Shown: positions 1-8,750, numbered from the stretch's first letter. The stretch is 64,000 nt of DNA from Halorubrum xinjiangense (GCF_900102375.1 NZ_FNBO01000015.1:1-64000), one strand, 5' to 3'. Made by a program: numbers and translations. The notes: generated from the sequence alone by a model not told the origin.

Positions 1-1
1 C

Positions 2-211
2 GATGAGTGTGGGATAGCGATTCCCCCACGGGCGATCGCGTTCAACGTCGACAATGTATCGCGCCCCACGATCGATCGACGTCTTCCAAAGCTTGAGGAC
101 GCAGGACTCGTGGAACGCTACACCGATCCACAGGGATACACTCGGATCACTAATCGTGGTCGCGCCTACCTCGCTGGCGAACTCGACGCTAGCGACCTCG
201 GAGACGAGTGA
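2..211 (+). CDS. C-terminal part of a winged-helix regulator (PhiH1-repressor-like)
   Basis: The reading frame is open from the window edge to TGA at 209-211 and has 69 codons. It contains the pattern RRLPKLEDAGLVER, then YTRITNRGRAYLAGELDA. This matches the recognition helix and wing of the small haloarchaeal winged-helix proteins related to the halophage PhiH1 repressor. The N-terminus and start are outside the window. Such genes are common in haloviruses and proviruses as transcription regulators; that role here is inferred. Confidence 0.7.
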   Translation, partial: DECGIAIPPRAIAFNVDNVSRPTIDRRLPKLEDAGLVERYTDPQGYTRITNRGRAYLAGELDASDLGDE

Positions 212-225
212 GGTGGGTCACGTCG

Positions 226-1002
226 CTACTCAACCCCGAGTTCGCGGGCGGCAGCCGCCGAGATTGTGAGACCGGCGTCGGCCGTGGTAACGCGCTCATC
301 TAGTACGTCGTCCAGTACCTCCCGGAGTTCAGTAATGAACGACTTCGGCCGTTCGACCTGTACTTGTGTCGTGGACTTGTCGGCGTAGTTCAGCCCGCGG
401 TGTCGAACGTAGATCCGTGCGAACGACCGACGAACCGACTGGGGAACGTCCCACACGACCGCCGGGAGGTGGTCGAGCGACGTCTTCACGCCCATTGGTG
501 CACCCATTGCGACGAGGCACCGACCGAGAACTGTCCCGTCGCAGGTAGGAACGATCTCAGTCGCCCGGTTGGTCGTGTCGGCGTTTCGGGCGCGGGTCTC
601 GACGCCGACGTGCTCAAAAGCATCGCGGAGTTCCTGAGAGGGGACTCGCTTTCCCGGTGTCACCGCGGGTACGTAGTTCCCGGCAGGGATACTCCCGCCG
701 GCGAGGACGTGCGCGAGCAGTTCAACGAGCGCGGCGACCATCTCGCTCTTGGGCTCAGGGTCGAGCCAGCCGTGGTCGATCGCGGTATTGATTCCTCGAA
801 CCGGATCGGGGACAGCATCTTTAAGCCACCCACGGACACGCCCGGGAGGGAGGTTAAGCGCCCGCCCGACACGGACACGGCCGGCATTCGGGTGTTCGGC
901 GGCGTACTCGCGGACGCGGCGATAGTCGAGGACCTTCTCCCACGGGTCCGGATACACGCGATCGCTGTAAGTCCGGGAGAGGGCTTTCGCCGTGGGTTCC
1001 AT
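226..1002 (-). CDS. Hypothetical haloarchaeal protein, N-terminal HTH-like region, possible LAGLIDADG-type fold
   Basis: The 258-residue protein resembles a family seen repeatedly in haloarchaeal accessory regions. Residues about 35-65 look like a helix-turn-helix (HPNAGRVRVGRALNLPPGRV). The second half has the rhythm of LAGLIDADG domains (CDGTVLGRCLVAMGAPMG, then LP, then RSFARIYVRHRG), but no LAGLIDADG motif is present. It is therefore at best a degenerate endonuclease-like or DNA-binding protein. It converges on the wHTH gene at 211. No function is assigned. Confidence 0.6.
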   Translation of the reverse strand: MEPTAKALSRTYSDRVYPDPWEKVLDYRRVREYAAEHPNAGRVRVGRALNLPPGRVRGWLKDAVPDPVRGINTAIDHGWLDPEPKSEMVAALVELLAHVLAGGSIPAGNYVPAVTPGKRVPSQELRDAFEHVGVETRARNADTTNRATEIVPTCDGTVLGRCLVAMGAPMGVKTSLDHLPAVVWDVPQSVRRSFARIYVRHRGLNYADKSTTQVQVERPKSFITELREVLDDVLDERVTTADAGLTISAAAARELGVE

Positions 1003-1204
1003 ACTTACAGGAATACGTCAGCAAGTTTGAATCTATCCGTCTAATTTTCTTTGCTGATACTCATGCCAGTAAGTACATAAGGCGGTCCTACCTCTTTACA
1101 AGTAACCAGCAACCGATCTGAACGAGTGCGAGGGTATCTCCGGCGTCAACGGCGTCGCCCGAGTTCCCGAGACCTCGTTCAGCGGTGGCCGCTGGGTTCA
1201 AACT

Positions 1205-1627
1205 ATGAAACCACGCAACCAATCCAACGCGGACGACAGGGCTGTGAGTCCCGTCATCGGCGTCATACTCATGGTCGCAATCACCGTCATCCTGGCGGCC
1301 GTTATCGGGACGTTCGTTCTCGGACTCGGTGATCAGTTAGGCGATAGTGCGCCACAGGCATCGTTTTCTGTTGATGAGACGACTGCGACAGAGGTGACAA
1401 TTGTAAAAACCGGTGGAGAGACCCTAGATACCAACGATCTTACGCTGTCGGTCAACGGAAATCGTATAGCTGATTCTACCGCTAGTTTTAGTGGTAATGA
1501 TTGGGAAAGCGGTGGATCGGAGGCACTTACCCATGACCAGAGTGAGGGGGAGTATACGCTCCGTCTCATCCATGATCCCTCTGGAAATGCGATCTACGAA
1601 ACAACAATAGAAGTTCCGGCTCCCTGA
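1205..1627 (+). CDS. Archaeal type IV pilin-like protein
   Basis: The 140-residue protein starts with a short hydrophilic leader ending in [19 protein letters not shown]. This is the class III signal typical of haloarchaeal PilA-type pilins (Pilin_N/DUF1628 family), cleaved by the PibD prepilin peptidase before the hydrophobic assembly helix (about residues 17-42). The remaining 95 or so residues are a Thr/Ser-rich beta-type head. The role would be a surface filament subunit for adhesion. No other pilus gene is nearby, so it probably uses a chromosomal assembly system. A hairpin and T-tract follow the stop. Confidence 0.8.
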   Translation: MKPRNQSNADDRAVSPVIGVILMVAITVILAAVIGTFVLGLGDQLGDSAPQASFSVDETTATEVTIVKTGGETLDTNDLTLSVNGNRIADSTASFSGNDWESGGSEALTHDQSEGEYTLRLIHDPSGNAIYETTIEVPAP

Positions 1628-1658
1628 AATTTCTTCAGGAGCCTAAAACGTCGTTTTT
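1618..1658 (+). terminator. Hairpin plus T-tract after the pilin gene
   Basis: An imperfect hairpin has arms GGCTCCCTGAA (1618-1628) and TTCAGGAGCC (1634-1643) and overlaps the pilin stop. A second symmetric stretch, AAAACGTCGTTTT, follows and runs into T's (1645-1658). It lies between convergent genes and could serve both strands. Confidence 0.5.
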
Positions 1659-1676
1659 ACAACATACATTCGTTAT

Positions 1677-1934
1677 TCACCTCCACAGACACACTACCTG
1701 CGTTCTATATTGTAACCCCAAAACGGTAGTATTGAACCGTTGGATCGTCATTGGATCTAATTCGTCACGAGCTTCACGGATATTAGCCTCCGACTGAATC
1801 AAGTGCGCGAGCGCGGCGTCGATCACGACGCTCATCGGTGGGTCATCGTCGGGACCGCTCGCCACAATTTCGCTCGCCTTTTCGAGCTGCCGTTCGCGCT
1901 CGTCGGTGATCTTGAGACTGGTTCGACGACTCAT
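1677..1934 (-). CDS. Small ribbon-helix-helix-like protein (DUF7386-like)
   Basis: The 85-residue protein begins MSRRTSLKITDERERQLEKA, a pattern of small haloarchaeal and haloviral RHH-type DNA-binding proteins. A basic N-terminal strand is followed by two helices (about residues 12-30 and 36-52). It probably acts as a regulator or copy-control factor of the element, by analogy with its family and position. The C-terminal 25 residues are not recognised. A TATA-like box on this strand lies near 2056-2067, overlapping one copy of the CCGCAACACAA motif. Confidence 0.55.
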   Translation of the reverse strand: MSRRTSLKITDERERQLEKASEIVASGPDDDPPMSVVIDAALAHLIQSEANIREARDELDPMTIQRFNTTVLGLQYRTQVVCLWR

Positions 1935-2173
1935 TTATACCACATCGTATGTATGGGGGTCGCGATCCCGTCGTTCTGGAGTGATTGAACCGGTCCGTGT
2001 TGAAGTGGTAACCATGGATCGACCACGATCCCGATGACCACCACCCGCAACACAAGCGATTTTTATGTACCTCACACGCCGATCGCACCGATCGAAGTGC
2101 ATAGATCGCGGATTGTGAATACATCCACGTCGGACCCCACGGGTTCGTGTCGAGAACCCCCTTCCGGCGGATT

Positions 2174-2383
2174 TCATGCTCGCCCCACGAGTTCCAACAG
2201 CGTCGGTACTTCGCCGTCTTCGGGGAAGCGCACCAGGTACGCGCGCTCACCGACGCGCTGCGTGTGAGCGTCGGCCTCCTTGATCGAGCCGTCGTCGGCG
2301 ACTAATCCATCGAGTTCGAGGTGCTGCTTGTCGATCGTTACGGTTCCGCTGCCGTCGCGGTCGACGAGACTTTTGAATCCCAT
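2174..2383 (-). CDS. Small haloarchaeal/haloviral protein, AbrB-like pattern
   Basis: The 69-residue protein contains GTVTIDKQHLELDGLV, then an acidic stretch and RAYLVRFPEDGEVPTLLEL. The first part resembles the swapped-hairpin AbrB/SpoVT pattern (strand, turn, LxLxG), so a DNA-binding switch is possible, but similarity is weak. It is transcribed away from the virion-gene block that starts at 2497. A 113-bp space between them would hold both promoters, including a TATA-like GAGTATATGG near 2461 for the rightward block. Confidence 0.5.
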   Translation of the reverse strand: MGFKSLVDRDGSGTVTIDKQHLELDGLVADDGSIKEADAHTQRVGERAYLVRFPEDGEVPTLLELVGRA

Positions 2384-2496
2384 CGACCCTCGCGGGCACG
2401 GTGGTTCACTTAAAGATACCTCAAGGTGACACGTGACGGCCGTAGACCGTACTGAATGCGGGAGTATATGGGGATCACCGTGGCCCGGCCGCCCGC

Positions 2497-2907
2497 ATGG
2501 CGAAAATGGAATTCGACGCCGTCGACGCCGCCCTCGTTGTGGCGGGGCTCGCCTCGGCGTTCATGCTCGTCGGTATCGCATCGTTCCAGCTGTTCGACGT
2601 GGACTTTACCGCGACACAGTTCACGCTCGGGGGGATCGGACTCTCGACCGCGTGGATTCTCGGCTACGCGTCGATCGTCGGGGTCATCCTCACGAACGAC
2701 AACACCGAGTTTCAGTCCCTCTCGGACGATATTCAGGGACTTCAGGGCTGGTACATGGCCGCGGCCGTGGGGACGCTCGTCCTTCCGATCGCGTTCGTCG
2801 CGCTCCCTGACACCGTCGGCAGCTTCTTCCAAAGCTCCGACCTGTGGGGCCTCCTCTACGTGATCGCGGTTACGACCGGGCAGTTCGCTCTGGGGTGGAT
2901 GCTATGA
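2497..2907 (+). CDS. Small integral membrane protein, VP3-like position in a pleolipovirus module
   Basis: The 136-residue protein has four predicted membrane helices (about residues 10-32, 44-66, 85-104 and 115-135). In pleolipoviruses the gene before the spike-gene block encodes VP3, an internal membrane protein of the enveloped virion. This protein has the right size class, topology and place, but I cannot show homology directly. Its stop overlaps the next start (ATGA at 2904), so the genes are likely translated together. Confidence 0.65.
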   Translation: MAKMEFDAVDAALVVAGLASAFMLVGIASFQLFDVDFTATQFTLGGIGLSTAWILGYASIVGVILTNDNTEFQSLSDDIQGLQGWYMAAAVGTLVLPIAFVALPDTVGSFFQSSDLWGLLYVIAVTTGQFALGWML

Positions 2908-3164
2908 GTTCCATCTGGGACGGGGAGGACACGATCGCGGGAGTGATCTGGATCCTCACCTCGATCGGCTCGGTCAACTGGGGGCTGCTGGAGTTCTTCG
3001 ACTACAACGCCGTCGACGAGCTGGGCGCCGCGCTCGGTGAGCCGACTGCCGCGACCGTCGTCTACGGCGCCGTCGCCGTCGCCGGCCTGATCACCCTCGC
3101 CGATCACCTGGGCGTCTACGACGTGACGGACGTCGTCGACTCTCTCCGCGGGGAGGATAGCTGA
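2904..3164 (+). CDS. DUF378-like small membrane protein
   Basis: The start chosen is ATG 2904, overlapping the upstream stop, which gives 86 residues. A longer frame upstream exists but would overlap the previous gene by about 60 bp. The pattern [20 protein letters not shown], then [20 protein letters not shown], matches the two-helix DUF378/YuzA family. Its biochemical role is unknown. It sits in a tight rightward operon of virion-type genes. It could be a second envelope protein, which is inferred only from position. Confidence 0.65.
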   Translation: MSSIWDGEDTIAGVIWILTSIGSVNWGLLEFFDYNAVDELGAALGEPTAATVVYGAVAVAGLITLADHLGVYDVTDVVDSLRGEDS

Positions 3165-3700
3165 TGAACCGCAACACAAGCACGATCGGCGGACTCGCCC
3201 TCGCGCTCGTCGTACTGGTCGCCGGGCTCGGACTCGGTCTCTCCGGCGTCGCGGCACAGTCCGACTCGACGACGCTCGTCGACGAGCCGGTGACGCCGAC
3301 GAACGAGACCGAATCGATCTATCTCGACGCGACCGGTGTCGACGACATGAACGGGAGCGGCCCCGTGAACGTGACCGTCGCCGTCGAAGGACTCACTGAG
3401 AACGAGACCGCCGGAAACGGGACTATGCTGGGCGAGACGACGATCTCCGTCGACGCCGGCGCGACCAAGAGCTTCGACTACACGCTTACCGACTCCGATC
3501 GGGACTTCGACGAGCTGCGATTTACCGCGACCGTCGAGACGGCCGACGACGCGGACCTAATCGCGTCGACCGACTGGGGGACGCTCCAGCGGACGAGTGG
3601 CGGTGCCGGCGGCGGCCTCGGTGACGGCGATACCGGCACCCTCGCTGTCGGGGTTGCCCTGCTGCTCGGCGCCGGCTACTTCGTCACTCGCGAGGACTAA
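3164..3700 (+). CDS. Exported protein with signal peptide and C-terminal anchor
   Basis: The 178-residue protein has an N-terminal hydrophobic signal (about residues 8-30, ending GVAAQS). An acidic Thr/Asn-rich ectodomain follows with several N-x-T/S sequons (NET, NVT), then a Gly-rich linker and a C-terminal helix (TLAVGVALLLGAGYFV). The architecture fits a membrane-anchored outer domain just before the spike gene. The start overlaps the previous stop (TGATG), and codons 2-5 contain the provirus 11-mer at 3169-3179. No named family was recognised. Confidence 0.65.
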   Translation: MNRNTSTIGGLALALVVLVAGLGLGLSGVAAQSDSTTLVDEPVTPTNETESIYLDATGVDDMNGSGPVNVTVAVEGLTENETAGNGTMLGETTISVDAGATKSFDYTLTDSDRDFDELRFTATVETADDADLIASTDWGTLQRTSGGAGGGLGDGDTGTLAVGVALLLGAGYFVTRED

Positions 3701-3703
3701 CGC

Positions 3704-5473
3704 ATGACCGCAACACAACCGGATTCCGAAGGCTACACCCGACGGGGGGTAATGCGAGCGACAGCCGTCGGGATCGGTGCCGCGGCAGGAATAGGCGCAG
3801 TCGGTTCGACCGCGGCGCCGGCGGCGGCGATCGACTGGAAGGACGTGGGGACGATCGCGGCGACGACAGTCGTCGGCGGGCCTATCGCGCTCGGTTGGGC
3901 GCTCCGGGAAACGGAATTACTCGGATCTGACGACCCTCCCGAAGGGCTGACGGCTGACGCGTTGAAACAGCAAGTTTACCAAATCGTTCGAACTCGCAAA
4001 TCGACTAATGCGAGTACGATAGTGGATAACAGAAATATCCTCGATGGTGTCGAAAACAACGCGTACACGCAGGCGAAGATCGCCGCCATCGAGCAGCTGA
4101 ACGACGGCGCTACTGAGTCGGACGTTCTCGATGCCGCGAATGGGGCGATCGACACCTACGAGACGACCGTTCGAAAGAACCTGCTCAAGACGTGGAATGA
4201 GTCGATAAACGAGCTGGAGGCGGTGAAAAACAGCCTCGATGACCACCCTGACTTAGCGTATTCTGACGCGCTAAATTTCTTCGGCAGTACCCTAGAGTTC
4301 CCTACCGCCGGCGACTCTAATGATCGGACTTCCGGGCCGTTTGAACACTCCCTGCCCGATGGTAGCACCATCACCGTCCTATCCGTCTGGATGTCACGCT
4401 CTGACCCTGTGGAGGGGAATATAGAGTATTCCCCGCTGGAGGATGACGGATTCGCGTTCAACATGGACAAGAATTCTCGGCCCGTGACAGCTGGTGCGTC
4501 CTACGACGGAAGCTCCGTCTCCTACCTCAATAGCGACACGTGGACGGAAATCTGGTCCGAGATGGATACCACGTTCCAAAACGTCCGGGACGGCATCTCG
4601 ACGTGGGTGACGAACGTGTACGGGCAGGTTCAGACGGGAGATATCGAGATCTCGTCTTTGATCACCCCGAGCGTCCGGGCTGAAATGCTCTCCGAGGATG
4701 AGACGCAGGCGAGTGCGATCGCGGACCTCGCGGCGCTGAATATCCCGATCGACCCGGAGCGGGAGGCAACTATCACAATCACGGAGACGGGAGCAACGCT
4801 CTCCGGCACTATCGGGCTCACGGACGAATCGGACGGACCGATCGAGTCCGGAACCACTTACGACCCGTCCACGTTCGCCGGTGACGTGTATTTCACCGCG
4901 GACGTAAGCCAACTCTCCGGTTCGTGGGATGGATACGAGTCCGGGGTAGACGGCGGAACAATCACCCTGACCAGCCAGCCCTACGAGGGGACGGTTTACA
5001 ACGTCACAACGACGGCCGGAGAGACGGTCTCGGTTCCGGCGTCAGATTTCTCCGAGACCGATTCGGGCGGGTCATGGAGCTACGACGCGAGCGGCGAGCT
5101 AGAGACGGCGATTACCGAGGTCGACTCGGTGTCCTACGAGTCCGCAGACGACGCGACTCAGTACGAGACGCTACAGATATCCAAAGAGTTCACAGTAGAC
5201 AAGCTAGAGAACAAGGAAACCGGCGAGGAGGTGTCCTCGTCGTCGTTCGAGTCGTCGGAGCCGCAGACCGATTCGAACTATATCACGCAAGACGAGTGGA
5301 ACCAGCTCGAAGAGCAGAACCAGGAGCTGATCGACAAGTACGAGCAGTCACAGAACACCGGCGGCGCCGGCGGCGGCTTCTTTGAGGGAGAGTCGCCCGA
5401 CTTAGGGCTCATCGCCGCCGTCGTCGGCGGGGCCGGAGTCGTGTACGCACTCTTCGGAGAGGGGGAATCCTGA
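3704..5473 (+). CDS. Pleolipovirus spike-like protein (VP4-type), Tat-exported
   Basis: The 589-residue protein is the largest of the block. It has a twin-arginine signal (TRRGVMRATAVGIGAAAGIG, RR at residues 13-14). A long acidic, beta-rich ectodomain follows, then a predicted coiled coil near residues 525-555 (EWNQLEEQNQELIDKYEQ), a GGAGGG linker and one C-terminal transmembrane helix (about 566-585). This domain order is that of pleolipoviral spike proteins, which bind host cells and mediate membrane fusion. Haloviral spikes are often exported folded through Tat. Family membership is inferred from architecture and neighbours. The start region again contains the 11-mer (3708), in a different frame from the previous gene. 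Confidence 0.75.
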   Translation: MTATQPDSEGYTRRGVMRATAVGIGAAAGIGAVGSTAAPAAAIDWKDVGTIAATTVVGGPIALGWALRETELLGSDDPPEGLTADALKQQVYQIVRTRKSTNASTIVDNRNILDGVENNAYTQAKIAAIEQLNDGATESDVLDAANGAIDTYETTVRKNLLKTWNESINELEAVKNSLDDHPDLAYSDALNFFGSTLEFPTAGDSNDRTSGPFEHSLPDGSTITVLSVWMSRSDPVEGNIEYSPLEDDGFAFNMDKNSRPVTAGASYDGSSVSYLNSDTWTEIWSEMDTTFQNVRDGISTWVTNVYGQVQTGDIEISSLITPSVRAEMLSEDETQASAIADLAALNIPIDPEREATITITETGATLSGTIGLTDESDGPIESGTTYDPSTFAGDVYFTADVSQLSGSWDGYESGVDGGTITLTSQPYEGTVYNVTTTAGETVSVPASDFSETDSGGSWSYDASGELETAITEVDSVSYESADDATQYETLQISKEFTVDKLENKETGEEVSSSSFESSEPQTDSNYITQDEWNQLEEQNQELIDKYEQSQNTGGAGGGFFEGESPDLGLIAAVVGGAGVVYALFGEGES

Positions 5474-5474
5474 C

Positions 5475-5654
5475 ATGATCAACCCGCTCGCCCCGTACCT
5501 GTCGATCGCCAGTTTCGCGATCGAGCCGATCCTAAAACTCGCGTTCGCGATCGTCGTCGTCGGAATCGGCATGGTCGCGCTCGGCTACGACCCCGTCGGG
5601 CTCGCGGTGAACTGGTTCGAAACGACGATTCGGTCGTTCATTCCGGGGGTCTGA
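5475..5654 (+). CDS. 59-residue single-span membrane protein of the virion operon
   Basis: The short frame starts at ATG 5475, two bases after the spike stop, and ends at TGA 5652-5654. The protein begins MINPLAPYLSIASFAIEPIL and has one or two hydrophobic segments (about residues 8-38, including AIVVVGIGMVALGY). It ends with an amphipathic tail. The tight spacing on both sides and haloarchaeal codon use support a real gene. It may be a small envelope or accessory protein; no family was recognised. Confidence 0.6.
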   Translation: MINPLAPYLSIASFAIEPILKLAFAIVVVGIGMVALGYDPVGLAVNWFETTIRSFIPGV

Positions 5655-5656
5655 CC

Positions 5657-6226
5657 GTGCGCCGTATCCTGATTTTTTGTGTTGCGGTGAGCCTCGCAGC
5701 TTGTGTTGCGGTCGGCGGCGCCGCCGCGCAGGACGACGGCGGTCCCGGCTTAGAGACGAACACGTCCGTCGACGTCGGCGAGCCCGAGACGTACGCCCAG
5801 GAGATCGACGCCCACGCCCGACTCGTCGAGTGGGAGTACCACCGCGACCGCGAAGGCTTCACGCTGCTATTCGAGACCGACGAGTCGACGCGAATCACGC
5901 TCACCGAGGCAGTTCAGTTCGGCGAGGGCTCCGGCTCCGGTCGGATCTACCAGCATCGGCTCCCGGAGGGACAGACCGAGGTGTTCGTCTCGGTCCCGCT
6001 CCGCGCCGGGCAGGCGGCCGTCACCATGACCACGCCGGGCAGCATCGAAAACAACCGGTTCGCGTACGTTTCGACGGGGCAGACGACGCCGAACCGCCCG
6101 CCAATCAGTTACGAGCGAGCCCAGATCCTCATTCTCCTGTCGGGTATCGGCGGCGCCGGTCTCACCTTCCGCGTGGTCAAGAACCGCCGCGAGGATGAAG
6201 AGAAGTCGGTCGAGAGGGTGCTATGA
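5657..6226 (+). CDS. Exported, membrane-anchored protein (pleolipovirus ORF6-like position)
   Basis: The GTG start at 5657 lies two bases after the previous stop. The 189-residue protein has a signal peptide (about 1-24, MRRILIFCVAVSLAACVAVG), a beta-type domain with an LPEGQTEVFVSVPLRAGQA segment, and a C-terminal helix (about 155-172, ILILLSGIGGAGL) followed by a charged cytoplasmic tail. Two reverse copies of the 11-mer lie within the signal-peptide codons (5677 and 5701). Its place after the spike matches conserved pleolipovirus genes of unknown function. The stop overlaps the next ATG. Confidence 0.65.
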   Translation: MRRILIFCVAVSLAACVAVGGAAAQDDGGPGLETNTSVDVGEPETYAQEIDAHARLVEWEYHRDREGFTLLFETDESTRITLTEAVQFGEGSGSGRIYQHRLPEGQTEVFVSVPLRAGQAAVTMTTPGSIENNRFAYVSTGQTTPNRPPISYERAQILILLSGIGGAGLTFRVVKNRREDEEKSVERVL

Positions 6227-6993
6227 ATCCGGTCAAAGCAGCCCGCGACCGACCGATTCTCGCCGGTGGGCTTGTGTTGCTGTTCATCGCCGGTGCCGAG
6301 CGCGGTCGGTATCCCTACCCGTGGGAGATCGACGGCGCCGGCGTCGTCGCGACCGCTGCGGTCGCGATCGCGATCGGTGGGTACGTCGCCGGCGGCTACG
6401 TGGTCGATCTACTTCCCGAAGAAGAGGGGATCTATCTCGTCGCGTTCGAGGCGAACGACGACACCGGCGGTGCCGTCTACGAACTCAGCGAGGACCAGTT
6501 CGCGGACATGGACGTCCACGCCGGGAGCCTCTTCGAGTGGCCCGTCGCGAAGCGCGTCTACGAGTGTCGCGAGTACCGTCCCGAGGACAACGTCGCCGTC
6601 GCGAACTGGCGGGAATCCGTCGCCGGGTCGCAGCTCGCCGGCGAGGTCCAGGTCGTCGACGCGCTCGAAGCGGTCGCCGAGCTCCGCGAGGAGTTCGAGC
6701 CCGACGCACAGGAGGCACGGCGACTCAAGCGCCGGCTCCGGTCGATCGCGCGGAAGCTCGACAAGCGTCGGCTCAAGGACCAAGAGGCGATCCTCGATCC
6801 GACCCTCACGCCGTCGTTCGACGACGAGGGCGCGACCGTCTCGGCGGTCCTCGACGAGGAACTACCGGACGATCTGAAACCACAGAGCATGAAGGGAGAC
6901 GACATCGACACCGAGCGGAACGGACACGGAGACACGATCGGCTTCGAGCTGCTCGACGAGACCGAGGCACTGGAGGTGGACGATGAGCGATAA
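6223..6993 (+). CDS. Membrane protein with long charged cytoplasmic domain (pleolipovirus ORF7-like position)
   Basis: The 256-residue protein has two N-terminal hydrophobic segments (about residues 12-25 and 40-62). A soluble region of about 190 residues follows, with a charged helical stretch (DAQEARRLKRRLRSIARKLD) and an acidic end. It overlaps both neighbours (ATGA at 6223; 11 bp with the ATPase gene). In pleolipoviruses a conserved membrane protein precedes the ATPase, and it may tether the ATPase at the membrane during genome packaging or budding. That role is inference. Confidence 0.65.
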   Translation: MNPVKAARDRPILAGGLVLLFIAGAERGRYPYPWEIDGAGVVATAAVAIAIGGYVAGGYVVDLLPEEEGIYLVAFEANDDTGGAVYELSEDQFADMDVHAGSLFEWPVAKRVYECREYRPEDNVAVANWRESVAGSQLAGEVQVVDALEAVAELREEFEPDAQEARRLKRRLRSIARKLDKRRLKDQEAILDPTLTPSFDDEGATVSAVLDEELPDDLKPQSMKGDDIDTERNGHGDTIGFELLDETEALEVDDER

Positions 6994-8074
6994 GACCGGC
7001 GCGTACGCGGCGGCCGAACTCGCGAGCGCGCTCCGGGGCGAGGATCCCGGCGAACACGTCCGCGGGTACGCTGGGCTCGTCGACGACCGCCGGACGCTCG
7101 CGGTCCTCAACTACTACGACGGGCTGCTCGACGAGCCGATCGAGGAGACGCGGATCGGCCAGCTCATCATTTCCAACGCCGCGACCGAGACGATCGACGA
7201 GGCGGTGCGACACGGTTCGGTCTCACAAATGAAGTCCGCGACCGGACTCACCGGACAGGAACGCGAGGGCGGTGACCTGTACCGTGACGCTGCCGGCGAA
7301 CTCGCGCACGAGGGCGCGATCGGACTCGTGTTCGGGGCGCCCGGCTCGGGCAAGACCGCGACGACGCTCGACGTGGCGATGGCGTGGCGGATCCGGACCG
7401 GCGGCGCGCTCATCGGAAACACATCGTGGGACGGCTTCGACCGCGTGGTGCGTTCCGACCGGGAGATGCTCGAAGCGATGGCGGAGATCGAGGGGCCGGT
7501 GCTGGCGGTCCTCGACGAGATCGCGCAGGAACTCTCGGGATTCGGCTCGGGTAACAAGGCGGCCGAGCAGTTCTCGGACTCGCTGCTCTTCATCCGTAAG
7601 AAGGAGTCCAAACACGGCCCGCACCCGAAGCGCGGGAGCGTCTTGCTCGTCGGGCACACGCGGACGAAAACCGCGAAGTCGATCCGCCGGGTCGCGTCGC
7701 TCGCGATCGAGAAGCCCTCGCGGTCGGATCCCGGCCGCGCTCGCCTCTTGGAGAGCGAGGGCGGCAAGGATGACTGGGAAGAGGGGAGCGACTACAAGGG
7801 CCTGACCGACACGGCCGCGAACTACCCGGAACACGAGCCGAGCGAGTTCGCGATCGAACTCGTCGACGAGGACGACGAGAGCGAGGGCGTCGACGCCGAC
7901 TCCGTCCGGCGCGAGGAAGCGGTGAGCAAGGCGATCCGCGCGGTCGAGAATCACGGTATGACGTACGCCGATGCGGGCGATCTCGTCGGCTACTCCGCAG
8001 CGTGGGTCTCCGACCGGATGGCTGAATACAGGGACGGCGACCACGGCGAGGTAGTGAACGATGCGGTCGCGTGA
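6983..8074 (+). CDS. P-loop ATPase, pleolipovirus VP8-like
   Basis: The 363-residue protein has Walker A GAPGSGKT at residues 118-125 and Walker B VLAVLDEI with D178/E179. The C-terminus (about 320-355, AVSKAIRAVENHGMTYADAG and on) resembles a helix-turn-helix. A putative ATPase follows the spike and membrane genes in all pleolipovirus-type modules and is thought to act in assembly or DNA packaging. The gene overlaps the previous one by 11 bp and ends the block. A small inverted repeat, GTGAATC/GATTCAC (8071-8099), overlaps its stop. Confidence 0.8.
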   Translation: MSDKTGAYAAAELASALRGEDPGEHVRGYAGLVDDRRTLAVLNYYDGLLDEPIEETRIGQLIISNAATETIDEAVRHGSVSQMKSATGLTGQEREGGDLYRDAAGELAHEGAIGLVFGAPGSGKTATTLDVAMAWRIRTGGALIGNTSWDGFDRVVRSDREMLEAMAEIEGPVLAVLDEIAQELSGFGSGNKAAEQFSDSLLFIRKKESKHGPHPKRGSVLLVGHTRTKTAKSIRRVASLAIEKPSRSDPGRARLLESEGGKDDWEEGSDYKGLTDTAANYPEHEPSEFAIELVDEDDESEGVDADSVRREEAVSKAIRAVENHGMTYADAGDLVGYSAAWVSDRMAEYRDGDHGEVVNDAVA

Positions 8075-8263
8075 ATCGACAGACGCGGCGGGGATTCACG
8101 CGTTCATTCAGCCGCCCGCCCCGGCGCATACCTCTGTTTATACGCGTGCGATCCGGGCGGAGGGTCCGAATCCGCGGGGGGCCGCGCGGCCGGGGTTCGG
8201 TCGAAATTCGTTCGTCGACGCCGATCGGCGCGGCGAGCAACCGCAACCCAAACGAGGGTCGCC

Positions 8264-8662
8264 GTGAGCTACGACCCGGCGATCGTCGGTCGGTACGGGA
8301 AGCTCGTCGAGCTGTGGGCGACGGACCGCTACCCGCTGACGCTCGACTATCCGGTCGTTGACGGACTCAAGTTCGACGCGACCGACGATGACGGCCGCCC
8401 GTGGGACGTGAAGGGGTCGATGACGAACGGCGTTCGACCGACGTTCAAGTTCTGGGAGGACCAGCACGAGACGCTCGCGGACGCTGACGGCGGGTACGCG
8501 CTCGTGTGGTACCGAGCGGAAGGGAGAGAGATAACGGTCGTGTCGTCGCGCACGGTCCGCGCTCGGGACTTAGAGATCACGAACTGGACGAACCCCGGTG
8601 AGACACACTATCGGAGTCACTCACGGGAGGCACAGATCCCAGCGAAGTGGGTCCGGCCGTGA
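8264..8662 (+). CDS. Small PD-(D/E)xK nuclease-like protein
   Basis: The GTG start at 8264 gives 132 residues. The order E16, D38 and D48-V-K50 (KFDATDDDGRPWDVKGS) fits the PD-(D/E)xK nuclease core, and the small size resembles resolvase-type enzymes. No specific family was recognised and no activity is proven. A TATA-like TGTTTATAC at 8135-8143 is its likely promoter, separate from the virion operon. The preceding 8075-8263 is otherwise non-coding and contains a one-mismatch copy of the 11-mer (8241). Confidence 0.5.
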   Translation: MSYDPAIVGRYGKLVELWATDRYPLTLDYPVVDGLKFDATDDDGRPWDVKGSMTNGVRPTFKFWEDQHETLADADGGYALVWYRAEGREITVVSSRTVRARDLEITNWTNPGETHYRSHSREAQIPAKWVRP

Positions 8663-8682
8663 AATTATTATATACAAATTTC
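8661..8682 (+). promoter_or_regulatory. TATA box inside an inverted repeat, upstream of the AT-rich cargo gene
   Basis: GAAATT (8661-8666) and AATTTC (8677-8682) flank ATTATATACA, a strong TATA-like box in an otherwise GC-rich region. The inverted arms around the box look like an operator at which a repressor could block TBP. The ATG at 8751 is about 75 bp downstream. Confidence 0.45.
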
Positions 8683-8750
8683 TCAGCTTCCGAACGGGGA
8701 TAGTATGCTATACGACAACATTGACTTGTCCGGCTTACATTTTCACGTAT

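Noticed and set aside
2351-2400. A partial tRNA-end copy (TTTTGAATCCC) as the left attachment site
   Set aside because: Only a few bases match the tRNA-Arg T-arm; the 3' acceptor sequence is absent.
2497-8074. GCCCA strand-interruption motifs known from some pleolipoviruses
   Set aside because: A five-base motif is expected many times by chance, so its occurrence here cannot be judged from the sequence alone.
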